Assembly: GCF_001746835.1 (NCBI RefSeq)
Contig: NZ_CP016094.1
Span: 1,550,001-1,614,000, forward strand
Length of the DNA stretch: 64,000 nucleotides
Direction: 5' to 3'
Source: Lacunisphaera limnophila
GTDB lineage: Bacteria > Verrucomicrobiota > Verrucomicrobiia > Opitutales > Opitutaceae
The notes under the pieces were generated by a model. It was not told where the DNA came from and did not search any database. It was given only the letters and a program-made list of their open reading frames with translations. A program made the position numbers and the translations under genes. This document shows, one piece after another, positions 1-9,301 of the stretch. Positions within the stretch are counted from its first letter, which is position 1. Each line of letters begins with the position of its first letter.

Positions 1-197
1 TTGTGCAGGTGCGAACGGTCCTCGACGTAGCTCTCGGGCACTTGGGCCCAGTCGGAGGCGTCGCCGTCGATCACGGGTGCGCGGTCGGCCGGGAATTGGA
101 AGACCTGGTAGGTGATGGCGGGCTTCTCCAAGGAGAAGCCCGTGGTCGCGAGCATGGCCGCGAGGATGGGGGACCAGCGACGGGGCATGACGGTCAT
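1..197 (-). CDS. Exported carbohydrate-binding-like protein, 5' part only
   Basis: Only the N-terminal 65 codons lie in the window; the gene runs off the left edge. The ATG at 197 overlaps the stop of the upstream esterase by one base (TGATG), which implies translational coupling; a second in-frame ATG at 188 is also possible. The N-terminus has a short hydrophobic signal-like stretch followed by a PVIDGDASDWAQVP segment. In polysaccharide-utilisation proteins such an 'IDG...DW' motif usually opens a family-9-type carbohydrate-binding/DOMON-like beta-sandwich, so a sugar-binding or glycosidase-associated role is inferred. It appears to be the last visible gene of the minus-strand polysaccharide operon. 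Confidence 0.6.
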   Translation of the reverse strand, partial: MTVMPRRWSPILAAMLATTGFSLEKPAITYQVFQFPADRAPVIDGDASDWAQVPESYVEDRSHLH

Positions 198-1138
198 CAA
201 CGCGGGGTGAGCAGGCCGCGAGCGCGCAGCCATTCCTCGGCGCGGTCGGGCCAGTCGGAGGCGGTGCCGAAATCCGGTTTCAAGCCCATGCCGTGGGAGC
301 CGCGCTCGAAAGCGTAGAACTCCGCCGGCACGCCTGCCCGGGTCAGGGCCTGGAAAAAGCGAATGCTGTTCTCGATCGGGACGGATTTGTCCTCCTGCGT
401 GTGGATGAGCAGGGTCGGGGGCGTGGCGGCGGTGACCTGGAGCTCGAGGGAGGCGAGGGCCAGGCTGGCCGGGGTGCGCTGCGCCCCGAGTAGGTTCTGG
501 CGCGAGCCCTCGTGGGTGACGCCGTCGGCCATGCTGATGACGGGGTACATCAAAATGAGGAAGTCGGGCCGCGCGTTGACGGCGTCGAGCGCCGCGCCGG
601 TCCGGCCGTCGGAGTGATCGAAGAGGGTGCCGGCGCTGGCGGCGAGGTGGCCGCCGGCCGAGCTGCCCATCACGCCGAGGCGGGCGGGATTGATTTTGAA
701 CTCGGCGGCGCGGGACCGCACGAGGCGGACAGCGCGGAGCACGTCCTGTAGCGGGGCCGGGTGGCCGTATTCCTTCAGGCGGTTCTTGAGGATGAAGGTG
801 GTGACGCCGAGGTGGCTGAGCCAGTGGGCGAACTGGATGCCCTCGCGGTCGTTCGATAGGATGCCGTAGCCGCCGCCCGGGCAGACGATCACGGCCGTGC
901 CGTTGGGCCGGTCGACGGCGGGCCAGTAGACGGTGAGCGTGGGCTCGGAGACGTTGGCGATCCGTCCGCCCTCCTCGAGTCGTTCCGGCCCAAGCGGCCC
1001 CAGCGCGGCGGGAGCGTCCGGCCGGACGGCGGCGGGCACGCCCTCGGGCCAGAGGGGAATCACGGGGTGATCGGAAAAGGCGGCGGAGGCGGGGGCAGCA
1101 AGGAGGGCGCTCATCAGGAAAAAGACGGGGAGTTTCAT
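197..1138 (-). CDS. Exported alpha/beta hydrolase, acetyl-esterase-like
   Basis: A 313-residue secreted serine hydrolase, probably removing acetyl groups from plant polysaccharides. The start at 1138 is preferred because it gives a typical signal peptide (MKLPVFFLMSALLAAPASA) in a CCCCATG context. The oxyanion-hole motif CPGGGYG lies at residues 86-92. The nucleophile motif GSSAGG lies at 158-163 with Ser160. An Asp (HTQEDKSVP) and a His (ERGSHGMGL) near the C-terminus complete the triad. This pattern fits the Aes/xylan-esterase-like group next to GH43 genes. It lies 19 bp downstream of the GH43 gene and overlaps the next gene by one base, so co-transcription is likely. The exact substrate is not readable from sequence. 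Confidence 0.85.
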   Translation of the reverse strand: MKLPVFFLMSALLAAPASAAFSDHPVIPLWPEGVPAAVRPDAPAALGPLGPERLEEGGRIANVSEPTLTVYWPAVDRPNGTAVIVCPGGGYGILSNDREGIQFAHWLSHLGVTTFILKNRLKEYGHPAPLQDVLRAVRLVRSRAAEFKINPARLGVMGSSAGGHLAASAGTLFDHSDGRTGAALDAVNARPDFLILMYPVISMADGVTHEGSRQNLLGAQRTPASLALASLELQVTAATPPTLLIHTQEDKSVPIENSIRFFQALTRAGVPAEFYAFERGSHGMGLKPDFGTASDWPDRAEEWLRARGLLTPR

Positions 1139-1157
1139 GGGGTGGGTTTGATCAGGC

Positions 1158-2210
1158 TCAGCGGCCAGGTGTGGGAATCGGGTCGTCGGGGCGGGGGACG
1201 CCGAAATCCGGCGTGCCGTCGGCGCGCCAGCGGACGGCTTGCACGCGGGTGTGGCGGTTGGGGTCTTTGAGGGGGTCGCCCTTGATCTCCTCATAGCTGC
1301 GGGCGTGGTAGACGATGAGGTCGGTCACGCCGTCCTCCGCCACGGTGAAGCCGTGGTGGCCGGGACCGTAGATCCGGTTGGTCTCGCTCGTAACGAAGAC
1401 AGGCGCGGGTGACTTCACCCACGATTGTGGGTCGAGCAGGTCGGCGTTTTCATCCGCGGTGAGCATCCCCAGGCAATATTCCGGCCCGGTGCCGGCGGCG
1501 GAGTAGGTGAGGAAGAGGCGGCCGTTCTTCTTGAGGACGACAGGGCCCTCGTTGACGGCGTAGCGGACCTTCTCCCAGTCGAACTCCGGTTTCGACAGCA
1601 GCACGGCCGGGCCGGCCAGGGTGGTGGGCGAGGCCATCGGCGCGATATAGAGGTTGGTGTTACCCGGGATGCCGGGTTGCTGCTGCGCCCAGAGCAGGTA
1701 GCGCCGGCCGCGATGCTCGAAGGTGGAGGCGTCGAGCGTGAACGACTCCCAGCCAGTCTTGAGCTGGCCACGCTCGATCCATTCGCCCTCGAGGGGGTTG
1801 GCGGCGGTGTTTTCCAGGACGTAGATCCGGATGTTCCAGATCTTTTCGGCTTCACCCGCGGCGAAGTAAATGAACCACCGGCCGTCGAGGTGATAGATCT
1901 CCGGTGCCCAGATGTGCGCGCCCATGATGCCCGTGGGGTGTTTGCGCCAGATGACCTTCTCCTCCGCGGTCGGCAGGCCCGCAAGCGTCGGCGCGCGGCG
2001 CAGCACGAGGCGGTCATACTCCGGCGCCGTGCCCATGTAGTAATAGAAACCGTCGCTGTGTTTCAGGACATGGGGGTCGGCCCGCTGGAAGATGAGCGGG
2101 TTGGGGAGGTCGACGGCAGGAGTGGCGTGGGCGCACAGCGGCAGACACAGCAGGCACCCCAGGGCAAAGCTGGCCAGCATGAATCCCTGGGGCAGGCGGG
2201 GGTGGGGCAT
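1158..2210 (-). CDS. Glycoside hydrolase family 43 (arabinosidase/xylosidase type), exported
   Basis: A 350-residue five-bladed beta-propeller glycosidase. The N-terminus is hydrophobic and cleavable (residues 11-29), so the enzyme is probably periplasmic or secreted. The GH43 triad is visible: base Asp45 in RADPHV, pKa-modulating Asp160 in TLDASTF, and acid Glu221 in VNEGPVV. The family-typical HIWAPEIY stretch is at 99-106. GH43 enzymes act on alpha-L-arabinofuranosyl or beta-xylosyl linkages; the surrounding GH51, GH42 and GH29 genes favour arabinan or arabinogalactan side chains (inference). The start could also be Met11. The gene is in the same direction as its neighbours, about 70 bp after the GH29 gene. 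Confidence 0.88.
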   Translation of the reverse strand: MPHPRLPQGFMLASFALGCLLCLPLCAHATPAVDLPNPLIFQRADPHVLKHSDGFYYYMGTAPEYDRLVLRRAPTLAGLPTAEEKVIWRKHPTGIMGAHIWAPEIYHLDGRWFIYFAAGEAEKIWNIRIYVLENTAANPLEGEWIERGQLKTGWESFTLDASTFEHRGRRYLLWAQQQPGIPGNTNLYIAPMASPTTLAGPAVLLSKPEFDWEKVRYAVNEGPVVLKKNGRLFLTYSAAGTGPEYCLGMLTADENADLLDPQSWVKSPAPVFVTSETNRIYGPGHHGFTVAEDGVTDLIVYHARSYEEIKGDPLKDPNRHTRVQAVRWRADGTPDFGVPRPDDPIPTPGR

Positions 2211-2279
2211 GACGCGTTAGGATTGGTTTGAAAACACGCTGCCGCAACCGGGAATGCTTCTTACAGTCAGGCGTCGTGG

Positions 2280-3965
2280 TTAGCGCAGCGAGACCTTGAA
2301 CACCACGGGGGTGGCGGGGCCGGCGGGCGCGCCGGCGTCGAGGACGAGCGCGGCGGCGGTCTGCGTCCATTTCACCGGGACGGCGGAGCCGAGGAGTACC
2401 ACGCCGGCGATGGCGCGGTCGAGGCGGCCGGCCGCGGTGCCGAGGGCCGGCACGGCCACGGGCTGGGTGGGGCGCACGAGGCCGATGACATAGAGCGTGC
2501 GGCCGTCCGGGCTCTGGGTGAAGCGGACGTCGTCGGCGGTGTAGGGCTTGCCCTTGCCCTCGTTGAAACCCTGGCCGGTGAGCTCGGCGCCGGCGGCGGC
2601 CGGGCCCTCGCCGAAGAGCTGCCACGGGCGCGTGCCGAAGATGGCCGAGCGGTTCACTTCCATCCAGGCGGCGATGCCCTCCACGACGGCGAGCGACTGG
2701 TCGTCGGGCGTGCCGTCCCCGCGCAGCGGGATGTTGAGGAGCAGGTTGCCGTTCTTGCTGACGATGTCGGCGAGCATCTGAATGACGGTGGAGGCGCTCT
2801 TGTAGCGGTTCTCCTCGGCGAGACGCTTCTCGTAGTGCCAACTGCCGATGCAGGTGCAGGTCTGCCAGGGCAGGGCCTGGATGGCATTGGGCGCGCCGCG
2901 CTCGACGTCCCACACGAGGGCGCGTTTCTGGTCGGGCGTGAGTACCTTGCCGAAGATCACTACCTCGGCCCGCCCGCCGTGGCGCGCGGCGCTCTGGTTG
3001 TAGTAATGCGCGGCGATCTTGAGGCCGGCGTCGCTGACCGGCCAGAGGGGCAGGGCGGTGTCGTCGAAGTAGACCAGGTCCGGCTCGACCCGGTTGATGA
3101 GGTCCATCGTGCGGTTGTAGAATTTCTCGCAGTAGGCCAGGTCGGGCGCGGTGATCCCGTTGCCCCAGTCCCAGCGTTCGTGGATTGCGAGGGGTTTCAG
3201 GAAATCCGGGGCCGGTGCGTGGCGCTGCTCGTATAGATCCTGCGGGTCGAGGCCGTCCCACCAGGTGCCCTTGCCGTCGGCCGCAGTGAGCTTGCCGTCG
3301 TAGGGGACGCCGGCGAGCGGGCCCTGGGTGTCGGCGCCCTGGGCGGGCTCGTACCAGCTCCAGGCGTGGGCGGCGTGGATGCTGACGCCGAACTTTAGGC
3401 CCTGGGCGCGCGCGGCCTTGGCCCAGCCGGCGATGAGATCCTTCTTGGGGCCGACGCGCACGGAATTCCAAGGCTGGTATTTGGAATCCCAGAGGTCGAG
3501 GTTGTCGTGGTGGTTGGCGAGGGCGAAGAAGTACTCGGCGCCGGCGCGCTTGTAGAGGGCGACGAGCTTGTCGGGATCCCAGTTCTCCGCCTGCCAGCGG
3601 TGGATGACCTCCTTGAAGCCGGCCTGCGACGGGTGGCCGTAGGTCTCGCGGTGAAAGGCAGTGACGTTGGGGCCCCAGGCGGGGCCATTTTCAAAATAGA
3701 GGTGGCGGGCGTACCAGTCGCCCATGCCGGGCTCGCACTGCGGGCCCCAGTGGGCCCAGATGCCGAACTTCGCGTCGCGAAACCAAGCCGGTGCCTCATA
3801 GCCGCGCAGGGAGTCCCAGGTCGGCGCGAAGGGGCCGGCGGCGACGGGCTCGCGCGCGGTGCTGACGATGACGGTGGGCACGGCGTCGCTCGGGATCGAC
3901 GCGAGCGCGGCGGCGGGGATCAGGGCAGGCAGCAGGACACGGAGGAGGCGGACGGCGGTTTTCAT
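2280..3965 (-). CDS. Alpha-L-fucosidase, glycoside hydrolase family 29, exported
   Basis: A 561-residue enzyme that releases terminal L-fucose with retention. The start at 3965 gives a clear signal peptide (MKTAVRLLRVLLPALIPAAALA). GH29 hallmarks are WFRDAKFGIWAHWGPQ at 61-76, NHHDNLDLWDSKYQPWNS at 151-168, and the probable nucleophile Asp301 in DLVYFDD. A C-terminal beta-sandwich-like part follows residue about 440. Length is normal for the family. Free fucose produced here could feed the L-fucose pathway at 34-45 kb of the same window (inference). A 189-bp gap separates it from the upstream GH43-like gene, so it may have its own promoter. Confidence 0.9.
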   Translation of the reverse strand: MKTAVRLLRVLLPALIPAAALASIPSDAVPTVIVSTAREPVAAGPFAPTWDSLRGYEAPAWFRDAKFGIWAHWGPQCEPGMGDWYARHLYFENGPAWGPNVTAFHRETYGHPSQAGFKEVIHRWQAENWDPDKLVALYKRAGAEYFFALANHHDNLDLWDSKYQPWNSVRVGPKKDLIAGWAKAARAQGLKFGVSIHAAHAWSWYEPAQGADTQGPLAGVPYDGKLTAADGKGTWWDGLDPQDLYEQRHAPAPDFLKPLAIHERWDWGNGITAPDLAYCEKFYNRTMDLINRVEPDLVYFDDTALPLWPVSDAGLKIAAHYYNQSAARHGGRAEVVIFGKVLTPDQKRALVWDVERGAPNAIQALPWQTCTCIGSWHYEKRLAEENRYKSASTVIQMLADIVSKNGNLLLNIPLRGDGTPDDQSLAVVEGIAAWMEVNRSAIFGTRPWQLFGEGPAAAGAELTGQGFNEGKGKPYTADDVRFTQSPDGRTLYVIGLVRPTQPVAVPALGTAAGRLDRAIAGVVLLGSAVPVKWTQTAAALVLDAGAPAGPATPVVFKVSLR

Positions 3966-4154
3966 GGGGCGGGAAAGCGGGGTACGCGGACGGGGACCGG
4001 TCGGACGGGGGGATGCGGTCATGATGTACACTCTGGGCGGCGCGGCCACTCCCGTCGCATGGAGATAGCCGGCCGAATGATGGATATAATGGGCGGCGGG
4101 TGAGAACGCCCAACCTAGGGCAAGGTCACCCGCGCTCCAAACCGGAGGCACGTC
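3966..4154. other. Intergenic spacer upstream of the GH29 gene
   Basis: This 189-bp space contains several short AT-richer patches (GATGTACA near 4022 and GATGGATATAATGG near 4080-4093), in contrast to the surrounding GC-rich sequence. A promoter for the fucosidase gene on the minus strand is plausible, but no convincing -35/-10 pair or operator could be identified. Confidence 0.3.
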
Positions 4155-5192
4155 TCAGCGTGGCGGGAGCGCGATGGGCGTGGGGGCGTTGCGGTCGGCG
4201 GTGAGGACGCCGTCCTGCTCCATTAGCTCCACGACCTGGATCGAGCTGCGGCGGAGTTCGAGGTTGTCCTGGTCGTCGGGGCTGATCGTGCCGGACCGAC
4301 CGGGGTGCGTGAAATAAAAGAGGTAGGCGCGATCACCGGCGACCACGACGCCCGGGTGGCCGCCGTTCACGCCGTCGTCGGCGCCCGTGCCGGGCACGCC
4401 GAGGAGGTCGCCGGTCTGCGCGGTCCAGGCGGTCAGGTCGTCGGAGCGGTAGACGCCAAGGCCCTTCCAGAGATCGACGAGCATCCAGTAGGAGTTCTTC
4501 CAGCGGAAGACATACGGACCCTCGCCGGGGCGCTCGCCGACGCCGGCGGCCTTACCGCGGTTGGTCCAGGTGGAGAGATCGGGGCTGTCGGCGTAGTAGA
4601 TGGATTTGCGGTCGCGTTCGTTGTTGTACCACATCCGCCAGCCGCCGCCGGGTAGGGCGTGCACGCCGGCGTCGATCACGCGGTCGGAGGCGAGGGTCAA
4701 CGCGGAGACGTAGGTCCATTTCCGCAGGTCGGCGCTCGTGAGGTGGACGATGCGCCGCGGGTGTTGCCAGGTTTCGAAGATCCCGGGCACGACCGTGAGA
4801 TACATGTGGTGTACGCCGTCGGGGCCAGTGATGACGTCGGGTGCCCAGTGGGTGGGCTCCGTGCCGCCGATCTCCGGCGGGAGTTCGATATCGGCCGTGC
4901 CGAGGTAGGACCACGCGGCGCCGTCGACCGACTCGGCGATACCGATGTGGCAGCCGTGGACCCAGGCGACGCCGGACAGGCCGGCGACGTTGGCGCGGCG
5001 GTTGGTGTAGAACATCCACCAGCGTTGGGCGGTGGGATTCCAGACGATGACGGGGTCGGCCGCGCCGTCGTGAACCGGGTCGCGGTAGAGGGGTTTTGGC
5101 GCGATGGGGTCGGTGGATGCGGCGGCGAAGGCCGGGGACAAGCCCGGGGCGGCAAGCAACGCGAGCAGGACGGGGAGGAGAAGCGATTTCAT
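4155..5192 (-). CDS. Exported beta-propeller glycosidase, GH43/GH117-like (clan GH-F type)
   Basis: A 345-residue secreted protein whose start at 5192 gives a good signal peptide (MKSLLLPVLLALLAAPGLSPAFA) in a CCCCATG context. The repeated five-bladed propeller pattern is visible: AADPVIVWNPTAQRWWMFYTN near 44-64, THWAPDVI near 115, and IDAGVHALPGGGWRMWYNN. The DPV motif with Asp46 matches the general-base blade of GH43-clan enzymes. The last blade is less canonical, and the acid Glu cannot be assigned with confidence (GERPGEGPYVF is the candidate). GH43 and GH117 are both possible. It is the upstream partner of the fucosidase in the minus-strand operon. Confidence 0.72.
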   Translation of the reverse strand: MKSLLLPVLLALLAAPGLSPAFAAASTDPIAPKPLYRDPVHDGAADPVIVWNPTAQRWWMFYTNRRANVAGLSGVAWVHGCHIGIAESVDGAAWSYLGTADIELPPEIGGTEPTHWAPDVITGPDGVHHMYLTVVPGIFETWQHPRRIVHLTSADLRKWTYVSALTLASDRVIDAGVHALPGGGWRMWYNNERDRKSIYYADSPDLSTWTNRGKAAGVGERPGEGPYVFRWKNSYWMLVDLWKGLGVYRSDDLTAWTAQTGDLLGVPGTGADDGVNGGHPGVVVAGDRAYLFYFTHPGRSGTISPDDQDNLELRRSSIQVVELMEQDGVLTADRNAPTPIALPPR

Positions 5193-5245
5193 GGGGGGTA
5201 ATTCCGTCATCCTGAGCATCGCGAAGCATGACGGTTGCGGTGCGT

Positions 5246-5367
5246 TGTAGGGCGGGGTCACCGAACCCCGCCTGGTCGGATGGAGGGCCCAGCTCCCGCT
5301 GGGCCACGGCACATCAGGTGATGCGCCCTCCGCAAATTCAGGCGGGGTTCGGCGACCCCGCCCTACA
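5246..5367. repeat. Composite inverted repeat, two facing GC-rich palindromes
   Basis: Left unit 5246-5272 (TGTAG then GGCGGGGT-N6-ACCCCGCC-like) and right unit 5341-5367 (the reverse complement, ending CCCTACA) face each other. Between them is a second dyad, CCCAGCTCCCGCTGGG, flanked by GGAGGG and CCCTCC. The same architecture occurs at 9146-9251. It lies between the ends of two minus-strand genes. It could form a long hairpin in RNA, but it is also part of a multi-copy family in this window. Confidence 0.85.
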
Positions 5368-5377
5368 ACTAGCCAGC

Positions 5378-6922
5378 TCAGAGCGTCAGCACCACGACGG
5401 ATTTGGCGGGGAGTTCGATGGTGAGGGTGTCGCCGGTCCGCGTTGCACCTATGAAGGCGACAGGCCGGACGACCTCGGGCACGGCGAAGGTGTTGTGTGC
5501 GTCCATCGCGGCGGCGGTGAGGATGCGGCCGGAGACCGGGGCGACCGGCACGCCTTCGAGGGTGGTGGTGACGGTGATGGCGTCGGTCGGGTGCAGGTTC
5601 ACGAGGGAGACGTGGACCTTGCCGGCGGCGTCGCGCGAGGCGGAGGCGCTGACGCGCGGGAGTTTCTCGGCGCCGTAGACGTAGTCGGGGGATTTCAGCT
5701 CCAGGGGCAGGCTCGTGGCGCCCTGGTGGACCTTGAACATCTCGAAGACGTGGTAGGTCGGCGTGAGGAGCATTTTCTCGTTGTCGGTGAGGATGACGGC
5801 CTGGAGCACGTTCACCATCTGCGCGATGTTGGCCATCGTGACGCGGTCGGCGTGTTTCTGGAAGATGTGGAGGTTCAGGCCGGCAACGACGGCGTCGCGG
5901 AGCGTGTTGTTTTGACGGAGGAAGCCGGGGTTGGTGCCGGGCTCGACATCATACCAGGTGCCCCACTCGTCGACGACGAGGCCGACCTTCTTCTGCGGGT
6001 CGTACTTGTCCATGATCGCGCTGTGCTTGGTGACGAGGGTCTCCATGAGCAGAGTGTTGCGCATCGTGGTGAACCACTGGTCCTCAACGAAGCCGGTGGC
6101 GGGGCCCTTCTTGCCCCACTGGCCGGTGGGGAGCGTGTAGTGGTGGAGGGAGAGGCCGTCCATCTGGCGCGCGGCGCTGGCCATGAGCTCCTCGGTCCAA
6201 GCGTAGTTGTCGCCGTTGGGGCCGCAGGCGATGCGCTGGACGCGGAAGCCGCGGTCGTAGTTCTTGATGAACGTGTTGAAGTGCTTGTAGACGTCCGCGT
6301 AGTACTCGGGGCGCATGTTGCCGCCGCAACCCCAGGTCTCGTTGCCGACGCCGATGTACTTCACACGCCAAGCTTTCTCACGGCCATGGGCGCGCCGGAG
6401 GTTGGCCATGGGGGACTGGGCGTCGCTGGTCATGTACTCGACCCACTCCTGGGTCTCCTGCACGGTGCCGCTGCCGACGTTGACGGACACGAAGGCCTCG
6501 CAGCCGAGCTGTTCCACGAGGTCGAGGAACTCGTGCGTGCCGAAATGGTTGTTCTCCACCACGCCACCCCAGTGGGAGTTGTACATGGAGGGACGCTTTT
6601 CGCGCGGGCCGATGCCGTCCTTCCAGTGATACTCGTCGGCGAAGCAGCCACCCGGCCAGCGGAGGACGGGGATGTGGAGATTCTTCAGCGCTCCGACCAC
6701 GTCGTTGCGGATGCCGCGGGTGTTCGGGATGGGGGAGTCGGGGCCGACCCAGAGGCCGCCGTAGATGCAGTGGCCGAGGTGCTCGGCGAAGTGGCCGTAG
6801 ATCTCGCGGCTGATGACGGGACCGGACGAGCCGGCGCGGAGGGTGAGGGTGGCGGTCTCGGCGGCCGGCAGGCCGGCAACGGCCAAGGCCAGCAGGCCCA
6901 GGAGGGGGAGGGGGCGTTTCAT
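5378..6922 (-). CDS. Alpha-L-arabinofuranosidase, GH51, exported
   Basis: A 514-residue retaining exo-enzyme that removes arabinofuranosyl residues from arabinan, arabinoxylan or arabinogalactan. The signal peptide is residues 1-21. The (beta/alpha)8 barrel carries the family landmarks [18 protein letters not shown] at 41-58 and [19 protein letters not shown] at 88-106. Acid/base Glu195 lies in [11 protein letters not shown] and nucleophile Glu319 in [10 protein letters not shown]. The C-terminal alpha-L-AF-C beta-sandwich ends in [14 protein letters not shown]. The start at 6922 is followed upstream by CCCC. The gene is divergent from the GH42 gene, sharing a 215-bp intergenic region. Confidence 0.93.
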   Translation of the reverse strand: MKRPLPLLGLLALAVAGLPAAETATLTLRAGSSGPVISREIYGHFAEHLGHCIYGGLWVGPDSPIPNTRGIRNDVVGALKNLHIPVLRWPGGCFADEYHWKDGIGPREKRPSMYNSHWGGVVENNHFGTHEFLDLVEQLGCEAFVSVNVGSGTVQETQEWVEYMTSDAQSPMANLRRAHGREKAWRVKYIGVGNETWGCGGNMRPEYYADVYKHFNTFIKNYDRGFRVQRIACGPNGDNYAWTEELMASAARQMDGLSLHHYTLPTGQWGKKGPATGFVEDQWFTTMRNTLLMETLVTKHSAIMDKYDPQKKVGLVVDEWGTWYDVEPGTNPGFLRQNNTLRDAVVAGLNLHIFQKHADRVTMANIAQMVNVLQAVILTDNEKMLLTPTYHVFEMFKVHQGATSLPLELKSPDYVYGAEKLPRVSASASRDAAGKVHVSLVNLHPTDAITVTTTLEGVPVAPVSGRILTAAAMDAHNTFAVPEVVRPVAFIGATRTGDTLTIELPAKSVVVLTL

Positions 6923-7137
6923 GGGGCGGGTGGGGTGCGCCGAGCAAGGCGGCTTTGCCGGCCCGCTGCAAACTGTCCCGCCGCTTGACCGTCATATTTC
7001 ACCCGCCGGCCGGACAATCCGACTGCGATCCCTTTGACGGCATCGCCAGCGACGCGATTGACTGGCGCCTTGCCCCTACGCCTGCTTAAACCCGACCCAG
7101 CGACGGGACGTCTTCGGTCGTCCGCCTCCAAAGCCCC
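6923..7137. promoter_or_regulatory. Divergent intergenic region between GH51 and GH42 genes
   Basis: This 215-bp region must hold the start signals for both divergent genes. An AT-richer patch, CGTCATATTTCAC, lies near 6989-7001. No clear sigma-70 pair or repeated operator was found. No coding sequence or member of the repeat families is seen here, unlike most other spacers in the window. Confidence 0.4.
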
Positions 7138-9150
7138 ATGAACCAACTCCTGCACGGCACCTGCTATTACCCCGAGCTCTGGCCCGAGGCGGACATCGAC
7201 CGCGACATCGCGGAAATGAAGCGGCTTGGCCTGAACATGGTGCGGATCGGTGAGTTCACCTGGTCAAAGATGGAGCCCGACGAGGGGCAGGTCTCCGTGG
7301 ATTTCTTTGTGCGCGTGCTCGACCGGCTGCATGCGGCCCGGATCGGCGTGGTCTACTGCACGCCGACACCCACGCCGCCGGTGTGGCTTACGCACGGCCG
7401 GCCCGACCGCTGCTTCGTGGACGCCGAGGGTCGGGTCATGAGCCACGGTGCGCGCCAGCACGCCAGCTACGAGCACCCCGAGGTGCGCGCGGCCTGCCTG
7501 CGGATTGTCGAGACTCTGGCCCAGGCGGTGGGCCGCCACCCCGCGATCCTTGCCTGGCAGATCGACAACGAGTTCAAGTGCCACGTCGGCGAGGACTTCA
7601 ACCCGCACGCCATCGCCCACTGGCACCGCTGGCTCGAGGCGCGCTATGGCAGGATCGACCGCCTGAACGCCGCCTGGGGCACGGAGATCTGGAGCGAGCG
7701 CTACCAGCGCTTCGACCAGGTGCCCCCGCCCGTGCGCACGCCCTTCCTGCACAACGCCTCGCTCAGCACGGCCTACCGGATGTTCTGCCGCGAGAGCATC
7801 GCCGAGTTCCAGGACGCGCAGTGCGCCGTCATCCGCCGCCACTCGGACAAGCCGATCACGCACAACACCGTCACCTTCTTCTCAGTCAACCACGAGCGGC
7901 AGTTCGCGAACCTCGATTTCGCCTCCTTCGACGACTACCCCGACCGCGACCACTGGGCGGCGATCGTGTTCGACAACGACCTCTGCCGCCCGGCCAAGCC
8001 CGGCCGCGCGCACTGGTTCATGGAGACGAGCGTCGCGCACAACGGCTGGTTCGGAAACCACGAGATCGCGCACCCGCCGGGGTTCCTCGCCGTCGAGGCG
8101 GTCGCCTCGTTCGGCCTCGGGGCGCAGGCGATCAACTACTGGCTCTGGCGCCAGCAGCGCACCGGCTGCGAGCTGCCGCACAGCGCCATCATGAGCACTT
8201 GGTTCAAACCCTCGATCGGTTACGCCGAGGTGGCGAAGGTCGAGGCCGCACGCCGGCAGATCGAGCCGCTGATGGTCGCGAGCCGCCCGGCCATCGCTGA
8301 GGCCGCCGTCACCTGGTCCGACCTCGGCCGCGCTATGCTCCAGACGGAGCCGCTCGGCGGGCGTCCCGGCTATGAGGTGGATTTCAACCAAACGGTCGCG
8401 GCGTGGCACGGCCTGCTGCTCGAGGCCGGCATTCACCGCGATGTCCGTTTTGAGGGTGCGGCTCTCGACGGCCTGAAGCTGCTCATCACGCCGATGATGC
8501 CGTATGTGTCGCCGGCCTTTTTGGCGAAGGTGGAAAAGTTCGTCCGCGCCGGCGGGGTGTGGATCTGTGCCCCGACCACCGGCACGCGCGGAGCCGAGCA
8601 CGACGTGCCGACCGACGCCGGCCTCGGGCTGGTCGACGCCTTCGCGGGCGTCGAGACGGTGTTCTCCTTTCCCATCACCGGCACTGGCTCCACGGGCAGG
8701 GCCTTCGGGCTCACCGCCCCGGTGGCCGGCTGGTGCTCCGCGCTCCGGCCTGCGTCCCGCGACACGAAGGTCATCGGCACGCTGCAAAGCGAACAGGCCC
8801 CGGGCCTCGCCTTCCTCACCGAGCGCAAGCTGGGCCAAGGCGCCGTCGTCGTGCTCGGCGCGCTCCCCGACGGAAAGGCCGGCGCGAAGCTGCTGGCGAA
8901 ACTCGTCGCGCACTACGCGAAGCAGGCCGGCATCACGCTCCGCTTCGAGACCACGCCCGGCACGATCATCTGCCCGCGCGTGACCAAGGACGGCAAAAAA
9001 CTCTGGGTCGTCGTCAACCTGGACGGCAAGGGTGGGCGGGTCCGAGTCCCCAAGGGCGCGACCGACGCCCTCACCGGCAAAAAGCTCCCCGCCGGCCCGT
9101 TGAAAGTCCCGCGCTACAGGTGGCGGGTGGTGGGGATCGGATATTTGTAG
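7138..9150 (+). CDS. Beta-galactosidase, glycoside hydrolase family 42
   Basis: A 670-residue enzyme without an obvious signal peptide, so probably cytoplasmic and acting on imported galacto-oligosaccharides. The GH42 A-domain starts at the N-terminus (GTCYYPELWPE). Acid/base Glu145 is in WQIDNEFKCH and nucleophile Glu296 is in HWFMETSVAHNGW. A trimerisation domain (about 385-600) and a C-terminal beta domain follow. The ATG sits in a CCCCATG context. The TAG stop (9148-9150) lies inside the first palindromic repeat unit (TTGTAGGG), so the repeat appears to supply the stop codon. The gene opens the plus-strand block leading to the rhamnose genes. Confidence 0.92.
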   Translation: MNQLLHGTCYYPELWPEADIDRDIAEMKRLGLNMVRIGEFTWSKMEPDEGQVSVDFFVRVLDRLHAARIGVVYCTPTPTPPVWLTHGRPDRCFVDAEGRVMSHGARQHASYEHPEVRAACLRIVETLAQAVGRHPAILAWQIDNEFKCHVGEDFNPHAIAHWHRWLEARYGRIDRLNAAWGTEIWSERYQRFDQVPPPVRTPFLHNASLSTAYRMFCRESIAEFQDAQCAVIRRHSDKPITHNTVTFFSVNHERQFANLDFASFDDYPDRDHWAAIVFDNDLCRPAKPGRAHWFMETSVAHNGWFGNHEIAHPPGFLAVEAVASFGLGAQAINYWLWRQQRTGCELPHSAIMSTWFKPSIGYAEVAKVEAARRQIEPLMVASRPAIAEAAVTWSDLGRAMLQTEPLGGRPGYEVDFNQTVAAWHGLLLEAGIHRDVRFEGAALDGLKLLITPMMPYVSPAFLAKVEKFVRAGGVWICAPTTGTRGAEHDVPTDAGLGLVDAFAGVETVFSFPITGTGSTGRAFGLTAPVAGWCSALRPASRDTKVIGTLQSEQAPGLAFLTERKLGQGAVVVLGALPDGKAGAKLLAKLVAHYAKQAGITLRFETTPGTIICPRVTKDGKKLWVVVNLDGKGGRVRVPKGATDALTGKKLPAGPLKVPRYRWRVVGIGYL

Positions 9151-9251
9151 GGCGGGGTCGCCGAACCCCGCCTTCGGAGCGCCCAGCTCCCGCTGGGCCG
9201 GGAGATGTGCCCTCCACCTGGCCAGGCGGGGTTCGGCGACCCCGCCCTACA
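9146..9251. repeat. Composite inverted repeat overlapping the GH42 stop codon
   Basis: Units at 9146-9172 and 9225-9251 are inverted copies of the GGCGGGGT-N6-ACCCCGCC palindrome with TGTAG/CTACA ends. They enclose CCCAGCTCCCGCTGGGCC, the same inner dyad as in the 5246-5367 element. The first unit overlaps the last codons of the GH42 gene. Confidence 0.85.
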
Positions 9252-9301
9252 TCAGAGGGACCTCGCCCGCCATTCGGACGCTCCGATCCCGCGCGACCGG
9301 G

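Noticed and set aside
5228-6988. A 586-codon plus-strand frame over the GH51 gene
   Set aside because: It is antisense to a complete GH51 sequence with both catalytic Glu residues.
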